From Gordionus sp. m RMFG-2023 (lineage: Eukaryota; Nematomorpha; Gordioida; Chordodea; Parachordodidae): a stretch of 64,000 nucleotides of DNA. Positions 1 to 12,428 of the stretch are shown piece after piece. The position numbers and the translations under genes are program-made. Location: positions 19,755,561 to 19,819,560 of the forward strand of contig NC_088775.1 in assembly GCF_954871325.1 (NCBI RefSeq), read 5' to 3'. The first letter of the stretch is position 1; the number at the start of each line of letters is the position of its first letter. Under the pieces are notes generated by a model. The model ran no database searches. It was not told the origin of the DNA and saw only the letters and a list, made by a program, of their open reading frames with translations.

Positions 1-943
1 TTGTGAAATTTTTTATTTTTATTATCTATATACCTTTTTTATAATTAAATAATCCATGTTTGGATTTAAAAAAATTAATTTTCAAATCGAATAATGATTT
101 AATCATTCAGGCGATAGAATACGAATAAGGAATTATTTATCCGATTTAATATAAATCGAATACGAATATTACATTATTCGATTCGTATTTTTGTAGGTTT
201 GCTGGTAGTTAGTAACCCTTCAAATTTTATCATGAGTTTTTGATGATTAAAGAAATTTGAAGTAAAAATAATTTTAAGAGATTTTTAAAAAAAATATTTT
301 TTAAATTGAATAGTGAAATGTGATTTTTTTAAATTTTACCCCGTTAGTAAAAAAAAAAGAAGCACAAAGCACAATAACTGTTTAGAAACAATTTTTAATA
401 TGAAGTAAACTCTCTAACTAAATGAATATTGTTTAAAATATCAATGAAATGAATCAAATTTAGAGTGATGAATAAATAACTAATTTGTCATACACATAAC
501 ATTTTTTTTAAAGTAAGCAATTTATTTATCCTTCATTTTCACTTATTAATGAAACAAAAGTAATTTATGAGAAAATTGATATAAAATTTATTAAAACTAA
601 CTAGGGCTTTTCCTGATTGAATATTAAAATAATAAAAGAATTTATTATAATCATTTGATGACTTTTTTCTATATACATAATCTAAATTATTATTTATAAA
701 GTTATTTAACTTTGAAAAAAAAAGTATGACACTTGCATTATGCAGTTACAATAGGTGAATGTCATTATCCAATTATAATTTTATTTGTATAATATATAAA
801 TATTTTTTTAAAAAAGGTTAGGTGTTTTTATATATATAGAAATAATGGTTCGTCATTATGAATCACATCAAGCTTTTGAGATTAAAATGAATATAAATTT
901 TTATAACTTGGGGTGTTATCAATTTCTAAATATAGGATAAGCC
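1..943. other. A+T-rich DNA without recognisable genes
   Basis: No open frame of convincing length or composition and no structured repeat was seen on either strand. It consists of A/T homopolymer runs. I see nothing annotatable before the MITE that begins at 944. Confidence 0.6.
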
Positions 944-1579
944 TAGGGCTGTGCCGACCCAGAAATTTTTCACCGATCTGATCCGACGATATTTATATGA
1001 ATTTTAATTAATCATCAATCTTTGAACCAATATCATAAAAATACAATATACTTTCTATTTAAAAAAACACTAACTTTTTGTAATGTGGGTGAATATAGTG
1101 TTGTTAAGCAGCTCTATTTAGCCAATTTTTAAGAGCTAAATCAAGATTTTAGCCAAAATATTATTACCTACGCCTCTAAATTTTGCCATTAAAAGTCCAT
1201 ACCTTTCTATTCTCTGAGAGCAAAATCAATATGCTTTAGTAATTTACTTTTGACCAAAATCTGGAGTTGGCCGTTTTTAAAAATTAGCGAAATTGAGCTG
1301 TTCAACAACACTAGCTGAAGTGACTAGTTAGATAATAAAAAATTCTTTTCTTGTAGCGGATTATATAACAAAAAGTGTAAAATTTTAAACTATTTCCAAG
1401 CATTACAATAAATTATTCTATTTTATTTCCTTTCATTAGTTTATAATTATGAAATTATTTATAAAATAAAAAAGAATATATAATAATATATACAAATCAT
1501 AAAATAACAAAAACAATAAAAATATCGGATCGGTTTTTAAAATATAGGCTCGATCCGATACTTAATATCGGCACGCCCA
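944..1579. mobile_element. hAT-type MITE, TIR near TAGGGCTGTGCCGA
   Basis: The left end reads TAGGGCTGTGCCGA and the right end, on the other strand, TGGGCGTGCCGATA, so the ends form imperfect inverted repeats. Further in, both sides carry GATCCGA-type blocks (about 977-985 and 1525-1560), also inverted. The flanking 8-mers gataagcc (936-943) and gataggtt (1580-1587) match at 5 of 8 positions, consistent with a decayed hAT target duplication. There is no coding capacity. A second MITE at 1096-1313 is inserted inside. Seen: inverted ends. Inferred: hAT superfamily from the 8-bp spacing. Confidence 0.6.
1096..1313. mobile_element. TAGTGTTG-family hAT MITE, nested
   Basis: It starts TAGTGTTGTTAAGCAGCTC and ends with AGCTGTTCAACAACACTA, so the terminal inverted repeat is TAGTGTTG. 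The layout equals the cleaner copy at 1831-2048: a block resembling AAATATT-CTAAGCCTC and a second one, GAGCAAAATC, in the middle. Flanking 8-mers ggtgaata and gctgaagt agree at 5 of 8 positions. It is non-coding and lies within the 944-1579 MITE, so it is the younger of the two. Confidence 0.7.
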
Positions 1580-1830
1580 GATAGGTTCGATAGTTTTTGT
1601 ATACATATCGTATTGGTTAATATTTTAAATTGTCCGATCCGATCAATATTCTAAAATGATGGTTAAAAAGATATTTTCACCAGATGGGTTCACCTTAATT
1701 TATTATACTTTTTTCCTTAAAATCATTTAAACAAATTTTAGAAAAATCAATATAATAACAATATAATAAATGATAATTTTAGAAAAAAATCTCTAATAGA
1801 AAATGTGTTATTTTTTGTTTCACTGATAGG

Positions 1831-2048
1831 TAGTGTTGACGGCTCGATTTAACCCGATTTTTATAAACGGCTAACTCATTATTGTAGCCAGAAAATATTG
1901 TCTAAGCCTCGCAATTTCTCTAATAGATGCCCAAACTGTTGTGCCATCGTTGAGCAAAATCTCCAGCCTTGCATAATATTATTCCGGATAAAATATTGAG
2001 CTAGTCGGTTTTAAAAATCAACTCAAATCGAGCCCTTTAACAACACTA
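1831..2048. mobile_element. TAGTGTTG-family hAT MITE with perfect target duplication
   Basis: This is the best copy of the family. The left end is TAGTGTTGACGGCTCGATTT and the right end is its inverted partner AAATCGAGCCC-TTTAACAACACTA. The 8-mer ctgatagg is present on both sides (1823-1830 and 2049-2056), an exact 8-bp target duplication as made by hAT transposases. At 218 bp it is non-autonomous. Related copies lie at 1096-1313, 22743-23221 (split by another element) and 48217-48413. Confidence 0.85.
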
Positions 2049-2056
2049 CTGATAGG

Positions 2057-2984
2057 ACGTCATCTAGAATCATATAAAAATTACATGAATCATCATAAAA
2101 TACACAAACAGAAAAAAAAACCCCCTTGTTTCAAATTATAAAAAGAAAACATATCTCATAATTCTTTTTTTTTGTGTTTGGACGTACCTTTTAAAAGTTA
2201 CCTTTTAAAACGACTGGGTAAGAAGTAAAATAGTTGGGTAATTATTATATTTTTAGCCGTTTACAAGTTTTTAGCCGAAAACTATTACTTTGGCTTCGGG
2301 GTTTTTCTTAAAAAGATAGCAGCTCAAATTTGGAAGAAACTAATATATTAAAAACCGTTAATGTTAACAGATTTTCCCGGCAAGCTCTGATGATTGAGTC
2401 GGCCATTATCGAACTAGTAAGAAACAACTATTTCATAAATTTTGCATGGGGGTACTGATCTGTGAAGCAATTGTTTCAACAGGAAATTATTGTACCCCAA
2501 TGATGGGGGTATTTTTATTTTAAAAAAATCTATATTTTTACATTTTTACAAAAAAAAATTCTATAAAAAATATGGCTTTAAAAAAATTCAAAAAGAATTC
2601 AAAGCTAAGTTGCTAATCGGTACTTATGACATTTCTAAATAAGAAGCAATAGCATTAATTAAAAAATGATGAAAAGCTAAAGCCAGTTGATACTCATCGT
2701 AACACAACTGGCAATATAAAAAATATATAATTTACAAATTTAATTCAAGAATTCTTAGTTGGGCAGAACTAAGATGGTGCCTCAAGTATGAGTTAAAGGA
2801 TCTTTCTTTATTTCTTTCAAAAAAATTAAGCATTTTAAAAACAACATTTTTTCAAAAGGATCAAGTTTTAATATAAGCTGAGGTCCTAAAGTTGACTTTT
2901 ATTTGTGCAATTGTCATTCAATTATGTAAATCTGTTTATTTTGATGGGGTTAAAAGTTGTGCAGTGCTCAATGCATGTCAGAGT
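2057..2984. other. A+T-rich intergenic DNA
   Basis: No gene is supported. A local hairpin-prone stretch with gggggta and tacccc blocks lies at about 2450-2515. The short open frames that begin near 2892 overlap the hAT left end at 2985 and have no recognisable product. Confidence 0.5.
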
Positions 2985-3136
2985 CAGGGTTGCCAGATCT
3001 CACGACTTAGCCGTAATTCTCATGATTTCTTACCTATTTTTTTACTTACATATATTTTCTCACACTTCACGCTTTTCTCACGTTTTTTGAGTAAATTAAA
3101 ATAATCACGCTTAGTCTCACACTTTTTCTCACGTTA

Positions 3137-3220
3137 TTAAATTTTTTCAAAATATTTTTAAATTTTTTTAAAATATTTTTAAATTTTTTCAAAATATTTT
3201 TAAATTTTTTTAAAAACAAA
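3137..3220. repeat. Short tandem repeat, about 20-bp A/T unit
   Basis: Four imperfect head-to-tail copies of a unit near AAATTTTTTCAAAATATTTT lie just inside the left end of hAT H3. Confidence 0.7.
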
Positions 3221-3544
3221 TATAAAATTTTAAATACTTTCACATATTATAATTAGTTAAATTTAACTTAGATATTGCTAAATATACAATCAAATTAAGA
3301 TATCTAAAAACATTAATTTCTAGAGTTGATTAATTAGATTCAGGACAGGAACATTTTTATAAAATAATTAAATAAAATTTATAATAAAGGTAATTTATAC
3401 TCAGTAGGTCAGATTAAAATATTTAAAAAATGCTAATTTATGATTTGATGTATTATGTATCTTCTTAAAAACCTCATTATTTACACAATGGATTTTCAAA
3501 TTCAAAATATTTCAGGAAGCTCATCCTCAACCTTGTTGTAAATG

Positions 3545-3623
3545 TTAGATTTAATTTGCATAAAGAATTCTTTTGGATTTTGTTGTACTTTATATTTAAT
3601 TTGCATAAAGAATTCTTTTGGAT
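3545..3623. repeat. Short direct repeat pair
   Basis: The string TTTAATTTGCATAAAGAATT followed by CTTTTGGATT occurs twice about 46 bases apart. It lies in the 5' non-coding part of the H3 transposon. Confidence 0.7.
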
Positions 3624-4056
3624 TATTATTATAACGTGTGATAAAAATATTATATTTGAATAGTTATGAATATTAGTTATAAGAAGATTGAAAAGAGTAT
3701 AAAAAGGCTAATTTTTACCATACAAAAGATCTTTCATAATTATTAACTTTTTTGTATTTTTTTTTTTTATTTTTATTAATCTTTTTTATTATTTTTACTT
3801 TTATAATTTTGTTAATTTGATAATGTTATAATTTTGAATAAAGGATGAAATTGATTTCATGATTTCGTGTTGTTTTCTTTTTTATTTTAGGTCTCAAAAG
3901 CCTTACTTTCAACATTCCTAATTATTATTAATTTCTTTTTAGATTTAGGTTTTGATTCACAATGACAAATCTCCCATTGTGACAAACCTCAAGTTATAAT
4001 TCTCCAGATTAAAAATTGAAATATAAACAAACCAAAAAGAGGAAAATATATAAGGT

Positions 4057-5764
4057 AGGTTATAATAAAAGTTGGGAACAAAAATATGAATGGATAAAGC
4101 AGCATTCAGGGTCGACTGTAAAATGTAGTATATGTGCATCATGCTTTTCAATAAGCATAGTGGGAGTATGATATAATCAAGCATATGAATTCTAGCAAAC
4201 ATAAGCTGGCAAATGAACAATCTAGAACCAATACTACTATATCATCATACATAACCAAATATTCTAAGAATGAGACCATGTGCGTAATTGCTAAAACAAC
4301 ATTCATATATCATTCCATAAAACATTCTCATATCTATATGTCGGCTGATTGTTCAAGCCAGCTATTTTCCACACTTTTTCCTGATTAAAATTGCATCAAT
4401 ATTTTCATGTGACAGAACAAAAGGCTCGAAAATAATAAAAAATATTTTGGCACCTGAAACAAAGGCAAATATTATAAAAGATCTAAAAAACAATCATCCA
4501 TTTTCAATACTAACTGATGCATCGAATAAAGGTAATATAAAAACATTTCCCTTATTACTTAAATACTTCAACAAATTACTTAAAAATTTTTCGTCTGACA
4601 GTGAAACCTCTAAATACATATCTAGATGTTTGCTAGAAAATTTAAAAATCGCTGGACTTGATATTTCTAATGTAACGGCCTATTGTGCAGATAATGCATC
4701 TGTAAACTTTGAAAAAAATCAAAGTATAATTGAAAAGTCATAATAATAATATTATACCAATAGGCTGTATATGCCATATTCTTCACAATTCGTTCAAAAA
4801 GGCTGTAATTTTTCTCAAATATGATATTGAGAGTATAGTAATAAAATGCTATAATGAATTTAGCACCTCAACAAAAAGAGTTACAATTTTAAAAGAATTG
4901 GTAGAATGGTGTGGTTTAGAATGGTCAGAATTACTTCGCCGTGTTCCAACATGTTGGCTTACATTAATCCCAGCGATTGAGCGGATGCATAAGTATTTTC
5001 AACCCCTTAAAGAATATTTTTTAGTAACCCCACCAATTTTGAAAATATTTTTTGAAGATAATTTTGCAGAGGCCTATTTAGGTGTTGTCCTTAATGTTGG
5101 CACTTTAGTTAATAACATAAATTTACAATTGCAATCTGAAGATGTATTAGCAATATATGATCCTATCCTAAAATTAAAGAATTCATTAAATTTAAAAATT
5201 CAACAAAATTTTTATGGGAGCATTTCTAAAAATATTTTACAACATAATAATGATGTAGAAAAGGCAATAAATTTCAATAATGAATCAAAGATATTTATAA
5301 AAAATATTATAGATTATGTAGAAAAACGTTATGATATAATAGATAATATAGGGAAATATCTTAGCCCTATGACATTGGATAAATGTTCAGCATTTGAGCA
5401 ATTATAAAAAATTATTATTAATTATAAAATACCAGATATAGATATAGATAGTCTCTTTGAGGAATATTCACAATTTTATTCATATTATGAAGAAAAATTA
5501 TCAAAAAACAATCATATGAATGCCTAAGAAAAATGGATGGATTTCCTCTCTAATAAAATTTCACCCTTGATAGAGAAAATATGTGATTTTATATTTTCTA
5601 TTCCGCATTCAAATGCTTCATCCGAGAGAATATTCAGTTTAAAGAATACTGCTTGGAGAAAAGAAAGCAATCGATTACATTTATCAACATTGGAAGCAGA
5701 ACTTATGGTGAAACAAAATTTTAATTATTCATGTAGAGTTCTCAGCCTATCTCCAAAGTGCTGA
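4057..5764 (+). pseudogene. hAT transposase (zinc finger, DUF4371, dimerisation domain), inactive
   Basis: A hAT transposase would cut and join transposon ends in the nucleus; this copy cannot. At about 4057-4215 a finger reads CSICASCFSIS, then NSSKHK in another frame, the C2-H-type N-terminal finger of ZMYM1/DUF4371-like hATs. The DUF4371 core gives ILTDASNKGN (4516-4545) and YCADNASVNF (4681-4710). After a frame change near 4735 comes IPIGCICHILHNS (about 4756-4794). The C-terminal dimerisation motif SNASSERIFSL lies at 5606-5641, followed by AWRK and LEAELMVK. In-frame stops occur near 5405 and 5525, and the finger and core are in different frames. Length from finger to C terminus (about 560 codons) is reasonable for the family. 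The family call is confident; activity is excluded. Confidence 0.85.
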
Positions 5765-5949
5765 TGGGAAATCTTTATTACCTCTTTTAAAATCATCTAT
5801 AAAATATAATTAATATTATGCAATATTTATAACATGGGAAATTATACATTATAATAAGATTAGTAAATCAATAAAGAATTTGAATTTTCATTGTCTTTAA
5901 ATTTTTTAAATATAACATATTAACATAGATTAGTATGTTATATCAACAT

Positions 5950-6016
5950 CCCCGGCCAGCAAAAGTGGGCCAAAGACCCGCAAATTAGGGGATATGGGGG
6001 GCTTTGCCCCCCATTA
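5950..6016. other. GC-rich module resembling a hAT subterminal block
   Basis: This short GC-rich island contains a GGGGGGC-TTT-GCCCCCC hairpin. Similar GGGG-CGAA-CCCC blocks lie near the right ends of the elements finishing at 15199 and 37074. It may be a fragment of that family inserted in or next to H3. No ends could be placed. Confidence 0.35.
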
Positions 6017-6410
6017 AAAGAAAAACTTACGTTCTCAAGTGAATAATATCTGGGCGATTATTAAAATCACAACGATTTTTGCATATCAAGAATATTACTC
6101 AGTAATATTATCTTATTGTTTAAATTTAAAATATTTATTTCATATATTTATAGAAGAGTTGAAATGAATTTTTTTTTCTACTTTATGAGGCCTTGAGAGC
6201 AGCCCTGACCAATTTAAAGGATTCTGAAGATTCTGTCACTTCAAGGCTAGTGCTATTGTTTTTACAATCGAAAATTTTTATTTTATCACTTTTTGTTTTA
6301 GAAAAAAAAATATTTTAAACTTCTAAAAGATTTTAAATGGGTTACTATAAAAAAAATTGGCAAAATTCCCGGCTATGTTTCTCCATTATTATTTCCACTT
6401 TTTAAATTCT

Positions 6411-6438
6411 TTCTTTCTTTCTTTCCTTCTTTCTTTCT
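6411..6438. repeat. TTTC microsatellite
   Basis: About seven copies of TTTC, with one CCTT interruption. Confidence 0.85.
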
Positions 6439-8149
6439 AGATAACAAGCTTGGCATGTATAAAATTGCAAACCTTGTCAAATGATATAGGGTTTGCAAAC
6501 CAAACTTAATTGGCAAAAGATTGTCTGATTCATTGAGAAGTATAATTCAAATTATTCTCTTGTATCATTTTTAGGTTGGGTATATATATTTTCAATTAAA
6601 TTTAATATATTTTGCTTTAAATTTCCATTAAATTTTTTTTAAATCAGATCTTATTTTCTTACAACAAAAGGAATTGTCAAAAAGATAATTGTTAAAGATG
6701 ATATCAAGGATAGCAATCAATTTTACAATTTGAATTCTGGTCATTATAGGATGTCTAACCTTAGTATTTATTTGATGGCTAAAAAGAAGGATATATAATC
6801 TAGAAGTTAAAGAATCAAAGGCTTTCAATGAAACAAAATTTATTTAAACAATTAAATATCGACAAAATTATAACTTCTTATCTTCCCCTAATTTATTTAA
6901 ATTATTAATTAAATATTTATTAACTATTCCTGCAACCTTATGTCAGCCAAAATGGCAATATGCAAAATAAAACTTCAATGAAACAAACTTTATTTAAACA
7001 ATTAAATATCCACAAAATTATAATTTCTTTCTCTCTTCCACTAATTTATCTAAATTATCAATTTAAAAATAATATTAAAATTTCTTTACTTCCATTTTCA
7101 AATAATTTTTAAAGTTTATAATATTATAGTTATTATATTTTAAAGAATAATTAAATAGCAATAAAAAATTACATATTATTTTTGAAATTTATAATTAAAG
7201 AATGGGAGTTTACAAAAATTTAACTACTTCTTTTGAATGGAGGTATTTTTTTCATGTGTATACTGTTTCCTTAGCTTGTGGGGGTATAGGGGCACTGGGT
7301 TTAAATCATCACATTATTTATTTTTTTAATTTAATCACTATAAAGTCAAGGGTGCCATTTAAAAGTAAAAAAATACAAATAAAATGTCCAAATTCCTAGA
7401 TATGCTACATAATTGAAAACATTAAATCATAATTATGAGCTAATAATAAGAAATTTCTTTGGTCTACAAAGTCATATAAAAAATATGTTGTATATATATA
7501 TATAAAATTCATAGGGACATAAAAAAGTTTGAAACTATTCTAATTTCTAAACTGATAACTTTATAACAAAATCAATAGAGGTGCAAATTCATATCAAAAG
7601 CAAAAATATAAAGAGAATATAGTTAGAAAAATTATACCAAAAAGTAATAGTATATTAATACATCGCAACTAAAAATTATTAATTCTATTATATTACTTAT
7701 TTTAATGTTTACTGATAAGAGAATCTGATAAAATTTTGTAGAGAGTTTTAGCCGCATATATGTTTAATTTACATATTCTCGGATACAAAAATTCGAGCTA
7801 GACTACCGCCGGCCATGTGAAATTTCCTAAAAAATGGAATATCATATGAATTAAAATTTTTTTAACCAATATGAGCTTATCTTCTTCATATATAAAATTT
7901 AGTCATGTTAAAGAGCATCTTGAGATACAACTTCCTTTTCTCATTCTCATCAAACTGGAAGGTTTAAACCGATCGACAAAATTTTAGAAGAAAAAAAGGG
8001 CTCGTATCCAGCAGAGCCGATATATAATCTGGGAGAGGGAGATACTAGCAAATGTCCTATCCAAGACTTTCAATCTGCCTCTTATAAAAATATTAAAAGA
8101 TTGTCTAACAAATATTTTATTCTCTAATTTATTTAATAATGTATAATAG
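6439..8149. other. A+T-rich intergenic DNA with a 151-bp direct repeat
   Basis: No gene is supported. Two direct copies of a segment starting CAATGAAACAAA, with CAATTAAATATC inside, lie at about 6825-6900 and 6976-7055. Open frames at 6628-6828, 7202-7399 and 7984-8184 are short, biased to I/F/L/Y/K codons as expected from A/T-rich sequence, and have no recognisable domain. Confidence 0.5.
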
Positions 8150-8663
8150 CAATATATACATTTACTACTAGATTGGCGATTCATTTATTTAAAAGTGCCC
8201 ATACTCGATTAAATGACATTAATGCACATTTGCCTTACAGTTTACTCATATTATATGAACACTTTAATTAATGAATCGCTAATCTAGTAGCACTGGCCTA
8301 TCCAGAATTTTGCTAAGGGGGGGGGGGGGGGGGTATTATAGTGTGAATATTTTACCCATTAATTTTGTTGTAAATCCCTTATTGTAGGCCTTTGGCTATA
8401 TTAGATTTTTATAAAAATAATTTTAGGTTTTCACTTTTTTTTGTTAAAATGCATTTTTTCTAAAAATTTTGAATAATAGTCGTTATTTTACAAAGTTATT
8501 AATTTTTCCTAATTTTTCTCTCAAATTCTTTCCTATAATGTCATACATATTGTATATATTTTTTGAGGAGAGGGAGGTGGGGGTGTGGTGAGATGGGAGG
8601 GGATTTTTATTAGCTTAAAATGATATTTATTGTCTAGTAGAGTTGTATGTATGCACATCATTG
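8150..8663. mobile_element. CAAT-ended hAT-like MITE, interrupted
   Basis: The left part reads CAATATATACATTTACTACTA followed by GATTGGCGATTCATT. The right part carries the inverted partner, AATGAATCGCTAATCTAGTAG, then ends in CATTG at 8663. The same end layout, including GCGATTCATT or ACGATTCATT, is found in the complete copy at 9576-9907. The flanking octamers (gtataata, gtatatat) match imperfectly. The element is split by the 8291-8632 insertion and has no coding capacity. Confidence 0.55.
8291..8632. mobile_element. G-run hAT-type MITE, nested, perfect TSD
   Basis: It starts CACTGGCCTATCCAG and runs into an 18-base G run. It is flanked by tctagtag on both sides (8283-8290 and 8633-8640), an exact 8-bp duplication. 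Its right part (GAGGGAGGTGGGGG, then TTTTTATTAGCTTAAAATG) matches the left arm of the 14046-15199 element read on the other strand, so they are one family. The outermost right end is shortened. It is inserted in the 8150-8663 MITE. Confidence 0.65.
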
Positions 8664-8676
8664 GTATATATATACA

Positions 8677-9946
8677 CAGAGTTGGGCAGTACCGCGAATA
8701 CTTGTATCTAAGATACAAGATACAAGATCCTTTTGTATCTTGTACTCAGTATCTTTTTGACATTTCTAATAAGATACTAGTATCTGTATCTAAGATTCTT
8801 TATTCTAAAAAGAATCTTGTATCTTTTTCATTTTCATATTCTTGACAAAAGATATAGATACAGATTCTTTTTAATATTCATGTTTAAAATTTTACATATC
8901 ACAGTATATATTTTATTTTCTTCGCGAATCTTGAATTAATTTCTTTATTTTTTCCCACCATATTTTAATATATTGACAGTCAAAATTATTTGGAAAATTT
9001 ACAAATCACATTAAGGTAGAAAGATAAAAAATAACAATACCAAAACGAAATATGTATAGATTATATTTTATATATAAATGTAACTCTATAGAATATCATT
9101 ATCAATTTTATGTAATATTTTTAATTTTAGGATAATTAACACTCATGGTAGTGAAATTTAAATTATAGAAATAAGTTCCCCTGAATCGTATAATCTAAAA
9201 ATTTTATATGATTTTTAAATATAAGTTAAAAATGACAATTTACCGGCTAAATGTAAAACCTGTATAATCAAAAAAATAATAAAGGGTTAAACACAAATTG
9301 TTAAACATATTATAGTATATTATTTATGTGTAGTTAAAAGGGGCATAGGTTATCTTAAAAATTTAAGTTTACAATATTATCTACCTTTAAAAGCTGCTCC
9401 AGATGGTATGGGTAAAAGATTTTAAGAAAATATTTTCCTATGATTTGAATATAATGTGGCTTTTTTGACATGAATATCACATCCATATTTTAAAACTTAT
9501 GTAGGCATTCGGCTAATATTATCGGAGGTGCTTTTGGGCCCATATGCTTCACAAAGAATCTGTATCTGTATTTAGCAATGACATATATAATACCTAGACT
9601 GACGATTCATTCATTAAAATGCATTTTCAAGCGTTAAAAGCAAATCAGCTGGACCCGCCATTTTGGTAACACATATAGTAATTATTCTCATTTTAAAAAC
9701 TATTATTAAATTGATAACTTGCTTCCTTTTTGTCTCGATGATCCGGTAATTCTTTAATAAAGTTTGCATCAGATATAGGAATAAATTAGACTCTCGTTTA
9801 AAATTTTAATAATGATTTGTGTAACCAAGATGGCGTCTCCAGTTGATTTGCATTGATGTACACTTTTAATGAATGAATTGTCAGTCTAGGTATTATATAT
9901 GTCATTGGTATTTAGATTCTTTTTCAAGAGGACCTGCCCAACTCTG
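8677..9946. mobile_element. Non-autonomous hAT, TIR CAGAGTTGGGCAG
   Basis: The left end CAGAGTTGGGCAGTACC and right end, inverted, CAGAGTTGGGCAGGTCC are clear TIRs. The 8-mer tatataca flanks both ends (8669-8676 and 9947-9954). Subterminal sequence is made of repeated GTATCT/AGATAC motifs (8700-8830 and 9556-9575), probable transposase-binding repeats. No transposase is present. A 332-bp MITE at 9576-9907 is inserted near the right end. A partial reverse-strand copy lies at about 24050-25127. Confidence 0.85.
9576..9907. mobile_element. CAAT-ended hAT-like MITE, complete
   Basis: Both ends begin CAATGACATATATAATACCT and continue with AGACTGAC-ATTCATTCATTAAAA, giving TIRs of about 45 bp. The octamer gtatttag lies on both sides (9568-9575 and 9908-9915), an exact 8-bp duplication. 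It is non-coding and is inserted into the 8677-9946 element, so it is younger than that element. Confidence 0.85.
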
Positions 9947-11399
9947 TATATACATTATTGAATTTATTATAATAATGACTTTATTTCTTTCCATTTTTGC
10001 TAAGTGTAGATTTAATTTCTTTTATGAGGCAAAATTACGTCCGAACTTCGCGATGGATGCTTTGAACAATTCTACATATATGACTGAATTCGTTAAACTG
10101 GATTTCCCTTAACCCAGTAGCGATGACAGCGCCTAAATAGGAAATTGCAGAATTTCTTCGACATCGGCAAGATCTCCAACGGAGAAAAGGCCGCGTTGTT
10201 TCTCCGAAATCTTCCAGATGACGAATTTAATAACATTGGACAATTTTCACGGTGGCAGACTTCTAGGACACAATCGCTCTGCTTGGCAAATTCAAGCTAC
10301 AACATCCATCGAAGACTGAGAACACCAAACTGTCATTATTTTATGCTGCCACTCAAGGCAAGGAGGATTCGTTCTCGGCTTGGGTCACACGCGTAGCACG
10401 AATCAAAAAAGAATGCAAATTCAATGGCATTCAGCGCATTATTGAGAAAGTGAGAGTTGCTTCGAATTCCAAAGATGTCAGGAAAGCGGTCAGGAGCTCT
10501 ATGACTATAGAAGATATTTACAATCTAGGTCTAGAGGAAGACACTGCGGAGCCAAGTGACATCAAGGGCGTGATGAAATTGTTTCATTTGAATGAATCAC
10601 CTGGAGTACAAGAGGTTAATCACATGGGCAGAGTCAAAAAAAGCCACGTAACCATAAAACCCATTCAGGATTAGGGTTGCCATACCCCCCCATCAGCGGG
10701 AGACTCTTGCAATTTTTTTGTTTGCACGCAGACATCTTTCTCCCGCAAAACTACCGCAATTGGAAATCTCTCGCAAAAATCTACCGCAATTTTTTTAATT
10801 TTTATTTGTATCCAATAATAAATCAACATCATTTCATTCGTATAAGTCAGTACAGGGGAGTATATCAACATCGATTGCAATCAGGGTTGCCAAATCAAAA
10901 TTTTCAAATTGCGGGAGAAATTTAGTATTTTGTGGGAGAAATATGAAAATTGCGGTAGAAATATAAATTTGCTTAAAAAAAATTTTTGGGGACCAATTGA
11001 CTTAATTATCCGCCTATTATATTTTATAATTAGTTTATATAAATGCAAAATTGGTAAATATTTTTTAAAATAAAATAACATCTTGATTTATTAAAATATA
11101 TTAATTTTATAAAAAAAAACCAACGATCTTTTTTAAATATAAAAGAATGTAAACAAGATATAATTTTATATAATAAACAAACGATTTTAATTTTACAATG
11201 TAAAAAATATATTTTATACGAATATCCCGCAAGACCGCAATTGGAAATCTATCGTGTGTGTATATAACATTATAAGGATAGGCGCTTAATTATCACGTAT
11301 CAAGTTTAAATACATAATAAAATAATATTGTACTCATTTCAATGATAATTATTTTATTTATTATAGTTCAATCACATTATTATAATCAGTGCAGGGGAG

Positions 11400-12170
11400 T
11401 GTATCTACATTCATTGCAAAACAAAAATATTCCCCATAAATATGAAATAATACAGATGCAACTACATTTGCTGCAATAATCACGTATCTTGTACTACAAT
11501 ATTCACAGATATACTTATCATTACAATGTGGGTAGAATCTTTGCCCATAATTATTAACGACTCCAAGATAAATGAAAACTTTACTTATAGAACAAAAATG
11601 AGTAAGGATATCATAAATGTTTTAGAATCTGAATCCAGGAGGTCAATTCTTACGATTTGAAAGATCGACTTACATATGCAATTATAACAGATGCATCTAA
11701 TAAGGGAAATATAAAAATATTTTCCTTGATCCTCAGCTATTTCAACAAAATTAAGTTCGTTTCAATAAAACTATTAAATTTTTTTCCCTCAAATTGTGAA
11801 TAATCCAAAGATATAAATAACCATGTAATGGTAAATACAACAGATTCGGGATTATCAATAAATTGCATGTCAGCTTTCTGATATAATAATACCTCAGTTA
11901 ATTTGGCAAAACCAGTGTATTTACAGAATTGAGTCAGCCTAATGTTGGTTGCGACATGTTCCTAATACACACCATAGATAAATTAAAATTTTACAAACCT
12001 TTAAAAAATTATTTCTTAAATAAATTATAAAAGCTGTCCTAACATTTTGAGAAATTTATTCAAGAATGAATGGCAGAGGTATATTTAGGAATGATTTCAC
12101 ATGTAGGAAATCTACTACATGCTGTTAATGTGCAGTTGCAATCAGAAGAATTTTAACAATAATTCAGAAA
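11400..12170 (+). pseudogene. Inverted partial copy of the H2 transposase
   Basis: On the plus strand this repeats the 5' half of the hAT gene: an ILTDASNKGN-type stretch near 11680-11715 (ITDASNKGN readable), then SIKLLNFF and a decayed remainder with many stops and frame changes. It lies opposite in orientation to the main H2 gene at 12429-14000, so the element contains a large imperfect palindrome. It cannot encode a functional protein. Confidence 0.6.
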
Positions 12171-12428
12171 ACTATTCTGTAGATGTGTTCATCTTTACAT
12201 TTAAAAATTGACAATAAATTTTATGACGCCATTGCTAAAACTATATTAAAATGTTAAAATATTTTAAAAATACCGATAGACATTGATGTCTTGTTTGAGG
12301 AGATTGTAATGCTCTCTATTTTTGATTTACAATGTAAAAAATATATTATACGAATGTATAAATAAGATTTTATAAAATATAAAAAAAATATTGTTAATTA
12401 TATTTTATTTGAGATTTAAATAATGGAA

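Larger units (their letters stand above)
2985..6207 (+). mobile_element. Decayed hAT DNA transposon (H3)
   Basis: The left end is CAGGGTTGCCAGATCTCACG, followed by repeated CTCACG blocks (to about 3135) that look like subterminal transposase-binding motifs. The inside holds a zinc-finger/DUF4371 hAT transposase remnant (4057-5764). A candidate right end, CAGGGCTGCTCTCAAGG on the minus strand, finishes at 6207 and shares CAGGG-TGC with the left end. The outside 8-mers do not match, so the right boundary is uncertain. The end motif and transposase resemble those of H1 and H2 at 10.7-18.1 kb, so this is a relative of that family. Confidence 0.55.

Noticed and set aside
9873-10112. A 79-residue frame starting in the MITE
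   Set aside because: Its first half is MITE sequence; only the end (from about 10040) is gypsy gag-like.
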